Below, in pieces: positions 1-7,435 of a DNA stretch of 64,000 nucleotides. The DNA comes from Candidatus Dormiibacterota bacterium (GTDB lineage Bacteria > Chloroflexota > Dormibacteria > Dormibacterales > Dormibacteraceae), in contig PNAG01000017.1 in assembly GCA_003169845.1 (NCBI GenBank), positions 62,001 to 126,000 on the forward strand, given 5' to 3'. The notes under the pieces were generated by a model. That model saw only the letters and a list, made by a program, of their open reading frames with translations, had not been told where the DNA came from and did not search any database. Each line of letters begins with the position of its first letter. The first letter of the stretch is position 1. The position numbers and the translations under genes were made by a program.

Positions 1-2
1 TC

Positions 3-632
3 ACGCAGGGGGCCAGAGTCGACGAGGTGACCGCCTACAACGACCTGGCCAACCAGACGCCTTGTACCGTTCTGAGTGGCGGGGCTCTCGACGGCCGGAA
101 CCTCGTCCCGGGCTGCTATAAGTTCTCTTCGGCGGCCATCCTCAACGTCGACAACACGCTCACCCTCAGCGGCTTTGGCGTCTATGTCTTCCAGATCGGG
201 AGCGACCTCACGATTGGGAACACCACAACAGTGAACCTCATCAACGGCGCTTTGGCCTGCGGTGTCTACTGGCAGGTCACGGGTTCGGCGACCATTGGGA
301 CGGCCACGCCTAACTTTGTGGGAACCCTGATCGCTGGTAGCAGCATCAGTGTCAACACCAACGCAGTCTGGACCGGCCGAGCTCTGGCCGGCGCTCTGGC
401 CCCATCCGGGGCCGTGACGTTGCTGGGCAACACGATTACCAGGCCCCCCGCCCTCTGCTCCAGCCTGCCGACGACTGGCGGGACTGGCGGGACTGTATTG
501 CCGGGCAATACCGGTGTCCCTCTCGAGCTGCGCGGGCAGTTTCCCTGGCTGCTCCTGATCGGAATCGGCGCCGGGCTCGGTGCAACCGCAATGGGCATCA
601 GCAGCCGGAGGCGTCGCCGCCGCAACGCGTAG
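3..632 (+). CDS. DUF3494 ice-binding-like surface protein, 5'-truncated by window edge
   Basis: The frame is open to the left edge of the window, so the true start lies outside; the first internal start codon is GTG at 27. The protein shows the beta-solenoid pattern of the DUF3494/ice-binding-like family: PGCYKFSSAA, VYVFQIGSDLTI, VNLINGALACGVYWQV, FVGTLIAGSSISV and GRALAG blocks, ending in NTITRP. After the domain comes an LPTTG pentapeptide (residues 147-151 counting from 27), a Gly-rich linker, one hydrophobic segment (about 173-190) and a tail of six arginines, which is the order of a cell-wall sorting signal, although the gap between LPTTG and the membrane segment is unusually long. Family members bind ice or act as adhesins; the role here is not shown by the sequence. 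It is probably exported and membrane- or wall-anchored. Confidence 0.8.
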   Translation, partial: TQGARVDEVTAYNDLANQTPCTVLSGGALDGRNLVPGCYKFSSAAILNVDNTLTLSGFGVYVFQIGSDLTIGNTTTVNLINGALACGVYWQVTGSATIGTATPNFVGTLIAGSSISVNTNAVWTGRALAGALAPSGAVTLLGNTITRPPALCSSLPTTGGTGGTVLPGNTGVPLELRGQFPWLLLIGIGAGLGATAMGISSRRRRRRNA

Positions 633-1075
633 CGCGACGGAATAGCAAGGGTTGGCCCGCATAGGTCCACCGCGCCCAGCCATCAGTGCAGCTGCTGGGT
701 CAGAAGGTGGAGCGGGAGACGGGGGTTGTCGTCCCTAGTACCAAGCACCCCGTTGAATTCACTTATCGGCTCGCGTAGGGCTCAAGCCGCCGGCACTGAG
801 CCGTTGACGGAGGAAATGTATGGCGGCCGCGCTCGACTCGAACCACCTACCTCCGCGGTAATTGGCCCTGAGCGGTCTACTACTGAACGTACGATAGCGC
901 TCGAGATGAGCGGTGTTATCAGGCTCGGCCTGGCTCCTCATCCTGTTTGAGCCGGCGTCGGCCGTTCGAACAGGCGCTCAGTACCGTCCATGACTCACTA
1001 CAACACACTTCCCAGACTCTCTGTTGCAAGCTCGCGGAACCATGATGCCTCGCCCGGTGTAGAAGATTCGTTCCG
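633..1075. other. 443-bp intergenic region without a convincing gene
   Basis: No reading frame here resembles a protein. A stretch at about 821-905, read on the minus strand, carries a GGTTCGAGT T-loop-like motif and a D-loop-like GTTCAGTAGTAGA, but neither acceptor nor T stem pairs, so it can at most be a decayed tRNA. The promoter of the downstream sigma factor gene must lie in its right part; I see only weak -10-like hexamers (TAGAAG, 1060-1065). Confidence 0.5.
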
Positions 1076-1639
1076 ATGGAGGGCCGCCCTGAGGACGATT
1101 CCGAGCTGTTCGCGCGCGCCCAGCGCGGCGATATGGCCGCCTATGAGGAGATTGTGCGCCGCTATCAACAACTTGCGTTCCGGACCGCGTTCGTGATCAC
1201 GGGCTCAGCCGCGGAGGCTGAAGACGCCGCCCAGGACGGCTTCGTGAAGGCTTTCCGCGCGCTGGATCGTTTCCGGCCGGGGGCGCCTCCTAGGCCGTGG
1301 ATCCTGCGGATCGTCGCGAACGAAGCTCGAAACCGGGTCCGCTCCACCCAGCGCAGGCTCGGGCTCGAGCTTCGCTTGGCGGAAGGGTTCCGCCCGGGGG
1401 ATGCGGCCCCATCCCCCGAGGCGGCATCCGTCGCGGCGGAAGACAGGGCCAGGCTGCTCGGCCTGGTCAACACGCTCGGCGACGAGGACCGCCTCGTCAT
1501 CGCGAGCCGGTATTTCCTGGAGCTCAGCGGCGAGGAGACGGCGGCGGCGCTGGGCATCCCCGAAGGCACCGTCAAGTCACGCCTCTCGAGGGCGTTGGCA
1601 CGCCTCCGGGCCAGGTACGAGGAGGCGCCCCATGCCTGA
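1076..1639 (+). CDS. ECF-type RNA polymerase sigma factor
   Basis: The 187-residue protein has the two-domain build of extracytoplasmic-function sigma factors. Region 2 spans about residues 20-90 (YEEIVRRYQQLAFRTAFVITG, AEDAAQDGFVKAFRAL, PRPWILRIVANEARNRVRS) and region 4 about 125-178 with the helix-turn-helix LGIPEGTVKSRLSRAL. Region 3 is absent, as expected for the class. Length is typical (about 170-200). The next gene starts 8 bp before this stop codon and encodes a protein with one membrane segment, the usual arrangement of an ECF sigma factor and its membrane anti-sigma factor, so this factor probably answers an envelope signal. ATG at 1076 begins just before the conserved region 2, so the start is well placed. 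Confidence 0.9.
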   Translation: MEGRPEDDSELFARAQRGDMAAYEEIVRRYQQLAFRTAFVITGSAAEAEDAAQDGFVKAFRALDRFRPGAPPRPWILRIVANEARNRVRSTQRRLGLELRLAEGFRPGDAAPSPEAASVAAEDRARLLGLVNTLGDEDRLVIASRYFLELSGEETAAALGIPEGTVKSRLSRALARLRARYEEAPHA

Positions 1640-2441
1640 GCTCGAACAGCAGCTGACCGCCCTCGGCGCCTCCCTGGACTGGCCGCCCACCCCGGACCTA
1701 GCATCCCGGAGGGTGAGATACCTCCCCGCTAGCCGGGGAGGTCGGGTGCCGCTGGCGGCGACCGGGTGGTGGGGTCCGGTTGGCAACCCGCCTAAATGGG
1801 CCCTGGCCGCCGCGGCAGTCGTGATCGCCGTCACCGCCCTCTCGATCTACCCGCCCAGCCGCGAAGCGATCGCGAACTGGGTCAACGTCCACACCAGCTT
1901 CCAGCAGGTTCCGCACCTGGCTACGCCGTCTCCCCAGCCCCCCGGGCCGCTGGGCGAAAGACTGGGACTCGGCGGCCGCACCACGCTGCCCGACGCGCAG
2001 AAACAGCTCGCTTGGCACATCGCCGTCCCGTCCGAGCTCGGCCAGCCCGACGAGGTCTACCTCCAGCCGCCGCCCAACGCCCCTGCGCAGGGCGAGGTCA
2101 CCCTGGTTTACGCGACGCGGCCAGGAATTCCGGTGGCAGGCCAGACCGGAGTGTCGGTCCTGATCACAGAGGCCCGGGGCGCCGTCGACCAGAACTTCTT
2201 CGTCAAGATGATCGGGCCGGGCACCACGCTAGAGGCGGTCACGGTCGCCGGCCACCAGGGCTACTGGATTGCGGGGCCGCTCAACGAGTTCTTCTTCACC
2301 GATGCAAACGGCGATGTCAGAAGCGACACAGTGCGACTCGCCGCCAACACGCTCATCCTCGACTTCGCGGGCACAATCGTGCGTATCGAGGGCGACCTCA
2401 CCAAAGCCCAGGCCGAGGAGATCGCCACCTCGCTCTCCTAG
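1632..2441 (+). CDS. single-pass membrane protein, putative anti-sigma factor or sigma-coupled sensor
   Basis: The 269-residue product starts at ATG 1632 inside the sigma factor gene (ATGCCTGA, 8-bp overlap), so the two are translationally coupled. A short cytoplasmic N-terminus (about 55 residues) is followed by one membrane segment (WALAAAAVVIAVTALSIY, about 56-73) and an extracytoplasmic domain of about 190 residues that ends in a DUF4367-like pattern (VTVAGHQGYWIAGPLNEFF, then TLILDFAGTIVRIEG near the C-terminus). The N-terminal part lacks the HxxxCxxC zinc motif of ZAS anti-sigma factors. The gene carries an in-frame palindromic repeat at 1720-1742 that adds part of the linker before the membrane segment. 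Sigma inhibition is inferred from context only. Confidence 0.7.
   Translation: MPELEQQLTALGASLDWPPTPDLASRRVRYLPASRGGRVPLAATGWWGPVGNPPKWALAAAAVVIAVTALSIYPPSREAIANWVNVHTSFQQVPHLATPSPQPPGPLGERLGLGGRTTLPDAQKQLAWHIAVPSELGQPDEVYLQPPPNAPAQGEVTLVYATRPGIPVAGQTGVSVLITEARGAVDQNFFVKMIGPGTTLEAVTVAGHQGYWIAGPLNEFFFTDANGDVRSDTVRLAANTLILDFAGTIVRIEGDLTKAQAEEIATSLS
1720..1742. repeat. short palindromic element, copy 1 (inside coding sequence)
   Basis: A perfect 9-bp inverted repeat (ACCTCCCCG / CGGGGAGGT) around a 5-nt loop. It lies within the membrane protein gene at 1632-2441 without breaking its frame. Closely similar palindromes occur at 9483-9504 and 43699-43719. Confidence 0.6.
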
Positions 2442-2676
2442 CAGTCGGAGAACCCACCCGCCTCCTGATGGAAATCATCGCCAGCCTGAACGCGGGATGG
2501 ACGATCCCGCAACATTCTCCGAGCCCGTGTCCGTGAGTGCCTTCGATATCGTCGATCACGCCGGAGTTGTCGGAACAGTCACGGTTTTCCGTCGTCACAC
2601 TGGCGTGACATCAGGGAGAAAGCGAGAAGCCCTTGCACGATGGGAACCTCGGAGGGCTGGCCGGTGTACTAGGGCT

Positions 2677-3225
2677 ATGGGTCTCGGAGCCAGGTCTAAA
2701 TGCGCCTGTAACGCCGCCGCCCTGCTCATCATTCTGGTCGGCGGCTGCACATCTTCCCAAGCGACACAAGTCAAGGCGAGCCCGACGGTTCCCATCCGGA
2801 CTTTCGCTGGCGGCTGCGCAGGCACGGTGCTAACCGATGCCGAGCCACCGGTGTGGGCACAAACTGGTTTTGCCAAGTTAACACCGTGGCCCGTGCCGTG
2901 GGCCTTCGGGACGCAGGACACCACCGTGGCCTTCCTTTTCTCGACTGTACTTGTGGCGGGGAGCGGCCCCCGCGTGGACGGCGCTTCCAACAAGGTTGGT
3001 TGGGTTGCCAAGGGGGACTACCCAACAAGCGGAACGACCGCCATAGCAATCGACGTTCGTCCGTTGGGCGAGTCCCAACCGGTCCTGACCAATGCGAGTG
3101 GTGCCCGCGTCGTGGATTTACCAAAGTCAGGCTGCTGGACATTCCGCCTGTCTTGGACCGCCCATGGTCAGCAACAGGTCAGCACCATCAACCTCGAGGT
3201 ACTACCGGTCGGGTCGCGGCCGTAG
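2677..3225 (+). CDS. putative lipoprotein of unknown function, paralogue of the gene at 3494-4027
   Basis: The 182-residue product starts at ATG 2677 with a positively charged N-terminus (GARSK), a hydrophobic core and a lipobox ending LVGGC, so it is probably lipidated and exported. The mature part has a GGCAGTVL motif near the start and ends in SGCWTFRLSW; the second cysteine could form a disulfide with the first. The same skeleton (GGCGSTQLL ... AGCWHFTLRW) is found in the next gene, so the two arose by duplication. No known family is recognised and no enzyme motif is visible. The long open frame continues upstream to 2269 but overlaps the previous gene, so only the part from 2677 is likely translated. 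Confidence 0.65.
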   Translation: MGLGARSKCACNAAALLIILVGGCTSSQATQVKASPTVPIRTFAGGCAGTVLTDAEPPVWAQTGFAKLTPWPVPWAFGTQDTTVAFLFSTVLVAGSGPRVDGASNKVGWVAKGDYPTSGTTAIAIDVRPLGESQPVLTNASGARVVDLPKSGCWTFRLSWTAHGQQQVSTINLEVLPVGSRP

Positions 3226-3493
3226 GGATTGTGACTGCCGCTGTTTTGTGGGAGGACTGCTTACCAGGGCACTCTCCCTCGACGTCTATATCGTTGTGAG
3301 CTGACTCCCTCTGCCGGGTTACGTGGGAGACCTGAGGTGCGGCCGCCGACCTGAGCCGGCACGATTCCAATCTCCGTTGATGCACGCGATCCTCTGGGTG
3401 CCCCGTGTTTGCTGAAAGTGCATCAACTTGAACTCGGCGGTCGGCCGCAGGAACAACACCCAGGGAACGCTAGTCGGGGCAGAGGTGTATTAG

Positions 3494-4027
3494 GTGCGGA
3501 TGTGCCGTTTCGTTCTAGTTTCCGCGTTGGTTCTTCTTGTCGCCGGATGCTCGGCCGGGCCGACCTCAGCCTCGCGCCCCTCGCCCACAAGCGGAGCCGG
3601 TGCGGTCAGCCCACACCCCGGAGCAACGGCGGTCGCTGGCGGATGCGGCTCGACACAACTCCTTAGTGGCGGCTTTCCGACGTGGCTCGACCCTACGGTC
3701 CGTGACCTGAGCAACATGACTGATGTCCCATACGCCATCTCGAGTAACTCGACGGCGGCAGCTTTCGTCCTCGCTTATCCCCTGAAAGCGAACGTGTCAC
3801 ACGCGAAGATCCTTTGGGTCGTGGCCACCCCCCGCCAGGGCGCCCCTTTGAGTATCCAGGCCCATCCCCGTAGCTCAACAGCGCCTCTCGTCACAGAGTC
3901 GGTGCCGGCGGGCGCATCGCCGGGCGAGATTTACCCTGATGGTGTCACGATTCCATCAGCCGGCTGCTGGCACTTCACTCTTCGGTGGGCTACGGGTCAA
4001 GCGGAACTTGATCTGCTGTATGGCTAA
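3494..4027 (+). CDS. putative lipoprotein of unknown function, paralogue of the gene at 2677-3225
   Basis: The 177-residue protein begins MRMCRFVLVSALVLLVAGC (GTG at 3494, or ATG two codons later), a clear lipoprotein signal with lipobox LVAGC, followed by a Ser/Pro/Gly-rich linker of about 25 residues. The mature domain shares with its neighbour the motifs GGCGSTQLL, ILWVV and SAGCWHFTLRW, with one cysteine at each end of the domain. Function is unknown. The two copies lie in the same direction with 268 bp between them; I see nothing else in that gap. Confidence 0.65.
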   Translation: MRMCRFVLVSALVLLVAGCSAGPTSASRPSPTSGAGAVSPHPGATAVAGGCGSTQLLSGGFPTWLDPTVRDLSNMTDVPYAISSNSTAAAFVLAYPLKANVSHAKILWVVATPRQGAPLSIQAHPRSSTAPLVTESVPAGASPGEIYPDGVTIPSAGCWHFTLRWATGQAELDLLYG

Positions 4028-4194
4028 AAGCGCGTTATTCGTCCTCAGTATTCACGCGATTCAGGGCCATGCGGCGCTGAATTGTCAATCGAAGACAGCG
4101 TGCCCCGTATTCATCGCGTCGAGAGCGTCGTGGAGCCACCACTCGATTCAGCGACCACACCATCCGAAAGCATCCCTGCATCGCAGGCGACCTT

Positions 4195-4941
4195 TCATCG
4201 AGAGCCACGGAGGAGGAGCTCATTCAGTTCGTCAGAGCCGAGGCCGACGATGTTGATGGCCCAGATCTGCTCGGGCGAGAGTCCGGCTCGCCGAAGTCCG
4301 GCCCTTTCGTCCTGCAGGAGCCGCTTGACTTTGAACGCCGGCCGAGGCCGATCGGGATGGGTTGGTGGCCCGATCCGACGCCTGCCTCGCATCACCCATT
4401 TGTGAAAACGAATGCCCTCGGCTTGAAGCTGAGCGCGCAGGGCACGCACGATTCGACGCGCTTCGATCGGCGCCCACCGGTGGGCTGCCTTGGCGACTGC
4501 TACACCGGGGTCCTTGCCGATCAACCGCCGGGCGTGACGCGCTGAGACGCCAAGCCGCGCCGCGATGTCGTCAGCGTTGAAACCCAGTTCGTGGAGGCCG
4601 CGGGCGCAGACCAGCCGATAGGCAGCCAGGTTGATGGCGCGGTTGATCGTCAGCGCCTCCAGAAAGGGCACCAGCTCTTCGTGAGCGGCCGGCGCCCGCT
4701 TCAGCCGCCTCTCCATCGCCCGCCATGCCACGTTCAGGTCTTCAGCCGTCGGCGTCCGGCGTTGACGAACTGGCCGCGTACGCACGCGCAGAACGCGGAG
4801 CGACCTGCTGGAGATGAAGTAGGCCCCATGTGGGCCACGAACAGCCTTCAACCTCCCGCTTCGTATCCGCAGCCGCAACGTCTCGACGTGACAGCCAAGC
4901 TGCTCGGCGACCTGGTCGAGTTTGAGAAAGCGTCCTTTCAC
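4195..4941 (-). CDS. two-HTH DNA-binding protein, MerR/excisionase-like N-terminus
   Basis: The 248-residue protein has a MerR/excisionase-type winged helix at residues 6-48 (LKLDQVAEQLGCHVETLRLRIRSGRL, followed by a FISS wing) and a second helix-turn-helix at about 130-152 (NADDIAARLGVSARHARRLIG). The rest is basic and helical. The start is GTG at 4941 (GTGAAAGGACGC). It is transcribed away from the replication-relaxation gene and lies at the left side of a block ending in a serine recombinase and tRNA-Gly, so it may be the excisionase or regulator of that element; this role is inferred from fold and position. About 170 bp to its left (4028-4194) hold no gene. Confidence 0.65.
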   Translation of the reverse strand: MKGRFLKLDQVAEQLGCHVETLRLRIRSGRLKAVRGPHGAYFISSRSLRVLRVRTRPVRQRRTPTAEDLNVAWRAMERRLKRAPAAHEELVPFLEALTINRAINLAAYRLVCARGLHELGFNADDIAARLGVSARHARRLIGKDPGVAVAKAAHRWAPIEARRIVRALRAQLQAEGIRFHKWVMRGRRRIGPPTHPDRPRPAFKVKRLLQDERAGLRRAGLSPEQIWAINIVGLGSDELNELLLRGSR

Positions 4942-5375
4942 GAGCTCACGCGGTCTCTATCCGTCGCCGCAGCTTCAAGGTTAGGGACACGAATCGTCCA
5001 CATTGTGAATAAGTAGAAGCAATAGAGCTTGTTGGCACGCCCTCGGCATTCGAAGACCCGGGGCCCTCGGCGCGGAGCTGAGTGGCAAGACAGGGGTCGG
5101 CCGAAGGCGATTTGGCTCCCCACGCCCGACCTCGATGGGCGTCAATGCCCAGCCTGGCACGGCCAGATGTGGGCGCGTTACCGGAGGGGGCCGGACTCTG
5201 ACCCCCGCCGCGGTCGACGCCTACCGAGCAGCGTGCGCACGGCGTGCGCACGGCGTGCGCACGCTGCCGAGTGTGGAAACGCCACGGTACGATCGCCCAG
5301 GAAGAGCGTTGGGCAACGCACGGCTGGCTCGATGGCGTGCATGGAATCGGCCAGGGGCTTCGGGAGCCGAAGTCA
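4942..5375. other. 434-bp non-coding region between divergent element genes, with iteron-like repeats
   Basis: This gap separates the HTH gene (-) from the replication-relaxation gene (+). The only clear structure is the three-unit direct repeat at 5233-5265. The rest has no convincing reading frame. The gap must hold the promoters of both flanking genes and could hold an origin or operator region of the element. Confidence 0.45.
5233..5265. repeat. three tandem 11-bp repeats (iteron-like), each with an 8-bp palindrome
   Basis: The unit GTGCGCACGGC occurs at 5233-5243 and 5244-5254, and again as GTGCGCACGCT at 5255-5265. Every unit contains the palindrome GTGCGCAC. The 11-bp period places each unit near the same face of the helix, as for binding sites of replication initiators or autoregulators. 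The array ends 110 bp before the replication-relaxation gene. Confidence 0.7.
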
Positions 5376-6578
5376 ATGATGCCGCCCCACCCGGACTCGC
5401 TCGAGGACGACCTGGATGACGCCGGCGATGAGCTCGAGTTCGCTGCGGCCTTCGCTTCTGGGGATTCGCTGCGTCCTGCGCCTCAGGAAGCGCAGGACGA
5501 AGCGCAGGCCTCCCGAACTCAATTCGGCCCACCACGCAGACCAGGACGGTCTCTCATTCCAACTCATCCGATCATCCTCAGAGACCTTCCTCCTCAAAGC
5601 GAAGCTCGTCCTTCGCAGACTCAACTCAATCGACTACACCGAAGCCTCAACCAACGCGACCTGCTCATCCTCCAAGCTCTCTACGACTACCGCTACCTGA
5701 ACACGCTCCAGGTTAAAGAACTGTTCTTCCCCAGCCTCCGCTCCTGTCAGATGCGACTCCAGTCCCTGAAACATCTCGGTCTCATCTACTCCTGGAAAGT
5801 CATCGAAACCCCAGGCGTTCGTCGTCGTCATTCGCTGCTCCTGATTTCAGCCCGAGGGGCGCGGGTGCTCGCCGACTGGCACGGCGACGATCCCCGGGAC
5901 TACGTCGAGCGCAGCCACGACGCGCGTGACCACTGCTGGCACGCCACCCACGACCTGGAGGCCAACCAGTTCTTCGTCGCCCTGATCACGCAAAGCCGAG
6001 CGCGCAAAGACGAGGGCCTGCTTGTCTGGTATGGCGAGGAGCACGTCCGGGCCGAGCGCCGGACGACCGCACGCGAGTACAAGTCGCCCGTCCCCACGCC
6101 CGACGGCTGTGGGGTCTATCTGGCGGCCGGCGGCCGCATCCTGTTCGACCTGGAGTGGGATCGGGCTACCGAGTCGCTGGCTCGCTTGCGCCAGAAGATC
6201 GGCTCCTACGTCGGCCACTTCGAGCACTACCGCGACGCCGAGCTGCACCACGTTCTCTTCGTCGTCCCCACCGACGACCGAGAGGACAAGCTTCAGCACA
6301 CCATCTGGCGCGAGAGGCCGCGTTTCGGCCACGACACCTGCTGCAGCTTCTGGACGACCACCGCCTATCGGCTGCGGACCTGGGGTCCGCTTGGCGCGAT
6401 CTGGCTCAAGGTCGACATCCGCGCCTCCGAAACGCCACCGCTGTCGGTGACCAGACTCAGGAAGCGAACCGCTTTGAACCAGCTGCCACCGATTCAGCCC
6501 AATGAGCGACCGATCGCCGATTGCGTCGGCAAGCCGTCGTGGTGGGAATGCCGGCCAGGCGGAGGGCAAGTTGCGTGA
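5376..6578 (+). CDS. replication-relaxation family protein
   Basis: The 400-residue protein matches the replication-relaxation family known from actinobacterial plasmids and integrative elements. An N-terminal winged-helix region (LNQRDLLILQALYDYRYLNTLQVKELFF, then MRLQSLKHLGLIYSW) is followed by a domain resembling restriction-endonuclease-like folds with FDLEWDRATES and FVVPTDDRE segments. In the family it is associated with plasmid replication or DNA processing; the exact activity is not established. I chose the ATG pair at 5376/5379 preceded by GGGAG; the frame is open further upstream to 5244 but that part would read through the iteron-like repeats. The stop codon overlaps the next small ORF by 4 bp (GTGA). 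Confidence 0.75.
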   Translation: MMPPHPDSLEDDLDDAGDELEFAAAFASGDSLRPAPQEAQDEAQASRTQFGPPRRPGRSLIPTHPIILRDLPPQSEARPSQTQLNRLHRSLNQRDLLILQALYDYRYLNTLQVKELFFPSLRSCQMRLQSLKHLGLIYSWKVIETPGVRRRHSLLLISARGARVLADWHGDDPRDYVERSHDARDHCWHATHDLEANQFFVALITQSRARKDEGLLVWYGEEHVRAERRTTAREYKSPVPTPDGCGVYLAAGGRILFDLEWDRATESLARLRQKIGSYVGHFEHYRDAELHHVLFVVPTDDREDKLQHTIWRERPRFGHDTCCSFWTTTAYRLRTWGPLGAIWLKVDIRASETPPLSVTRLRKRTALNQLPPIQPNERPIADCVGKPSWWECRPGGGQVA

Positions 6579-6730
6579 GCCTTAAGCCGCGTCGCCGACG
6601 CATAGCCTTCTCGACGACTAAAGACGAGTCCGTGGAATTGGCGCCTGAAATCCTGCAAGTCATTGCGGTGATCGCCGAGATCATGCTCGACCATCGACGC
6701 CGAAAATCGGAGGCTCGCAAAGCCGCATGA
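6575..6730 (+). CDS. small basic protein coupled to the replication-relaxation gene
   Basis: A 51-residue ORF starts at GTG 6575 in a GTGA overlap with the upstream stop, with a good ribosome site GGAGGG at 6561-6566. The product has a basic N-terminus (KPRRRR), a hydrophobic helix (EILQVIAVIAEIMLDH) and a basic tail. No family is recognised. The overlap and the ribosome site support translation; its role in the element is unknown. Confidence 0.5.
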   Translation: MSLKPRRRRIAFSTTKDESVELAPEILQVIAVIAEIMLDHRRRKSEARKAA

Positions 6731-6752
6731 CCTCGCTACACACTGGTCGATG

Positions 6753-6758
6753 TACAAT
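6753..6758 (+). promoter_or_regulatory. -10 box for a leaderless antitoxin transcript
   Basis: TACAAT (preceded by TG) ends 7 nt before the ATG at 6766, and there is no ribosome binding site in between. A transcript would begin at or next to the A of the start codon. Confidence 0.6.
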
Positions 6759-6765
6759 CTGTGTC

Positions 6766-6987
6766 ATGTTGGTTCGCAAACAGATCATCGTTCCGTCCGA
6801 GACAGACAAGAGGATCCGACGACTCGCCCGCAAGAAGGGGATTTCCCAGAGCGCTCTAATTGTGGAAGCGGTTGAAGCATTTCCCGACGCGTCGAGCCAG
6901 GTCGACCACGTTCTCGCCTTCGCCGGTGCTATCAAAGGGGCGCCTCGAAACCTGTCGGAGGAAGTCGACGAGGTGGTCTACCGCTGA
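6766..6987 (+). CDS. ribbon-helix-helix antitoxin, VapB-like
   Basis: The 73-residue product has the short ribbon-helix-helix pattern: a beta strand KQIIVPSE, then TDKRIRRLARKKGISQSALIVEAVEAF, the order of MetJ/Arc/CopG antitoxins. A C-terminal acidic tail (LSEEVDEVV) would contact the toxin. ATG 6766 was chosen over an upstream start at 6727 because the domain begins directly after it and because a TACAAT box lies 7 nt upstream. The toxin gene follows after 3 bp. The pair probably represses its own promoter by RHH binding and stabilises the mobile element. Confidence 0.75.
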   Translation: MLVRKQIIVPSETDKRIRRLARKKGISQSALIVEAVEAFPDASSQVDHVLAFAGAIKGAPRNLSEEVDEVVYR

Positions 6988-6990
6988 CGC

Positions 6991-7425
6991 GTGCAGGCAG
7001 CCATCCTCGATACCGGACCGATCGTTGGACTGCTCTCGGATGTCGACGAGCACCACGCCGCGTCGGTGGCGGCGATCGCGGCGAGTGGGCGCAAGGGGAG
7101 AAAGCTCTTCACTATCTGGGAAGTGGTCGGCGAGGCCTACACGCTATTTCGCATGCGCATCGCTCCTGCTCGCTCGGCGGACGCGGCACTGGTTGTTCTG
7201 CGCTGGGCGCGCGAGAGCGGAATCGAGCTGTTTCAGTCGGACGAGAGCGATCATCAGCGGGCCGCGGCAATCCTCCAGCGGTATAGCCAGTTGCGTCTCT
7301 CCTATGTCGATGCTTTGCTATTGGGGCTCGCAGAGCGACATCGCATCGAAGAGGTCATCACCGTTGACATGCGCCACTTCGGCGCCGTGAACCTTGCCCA
7401 TCGGATGACAGTGACCCGGGTATGA
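6991..7425 (+). CDS. PIN-domain toxin ribonuclease, VapC-like
   Basis: The 144-residue protein (GTG start) has the PIN-domain acidic residues in order: D7 in AILDTGPIVGLL, the glutamate in WEVVGEAY, the aspartate in LSYVDALLLGLAERH and the aspartate in ITVDMRHFG. Such proteins cleave RNA with bound Mg2+ or Mn2+ and are held inactive by the cognate antitoxin. Length fits VapC (about 130-145). It lies 3 bp after the RHH antitoxin gene. The start of the recombinase follows after 10 bp, so the three genes may be one transcript. Confidence 0.8.
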   Translation: MQAAILDTGPIVGLLSDVDEHHAASVAAIAASGRKGRKLFTIWEVVGEAYTLFRMRIAPARSADAALVVLRWARESGIELFQSDESDHQRAAAILQRYSQLRLSYVDALLLGLAERHRIEEVITVDMRHFGAVNLAHRMTVTRV

Positions 7426-7435
7426 AGGTGAGAAC

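Noticed and set aside
818-905. tRNA-like sequence on the minus strand
   Set aside because: A T-loop-like GGTTCGAGT and a D-loop-like GTTCAGTAGTAGA are present, but the T stem pairs at only three of five positions, no acceptor stem forms and the anticodon arm cannot be drawn. At most a decayed tRNA.
4028-5300. Search for a left attachment site matching the 3' end of tRNA-Gly
   Set aside because: No stretch similar to the tRNA end was found. Short matches such as TTCGAA are expected by chance.
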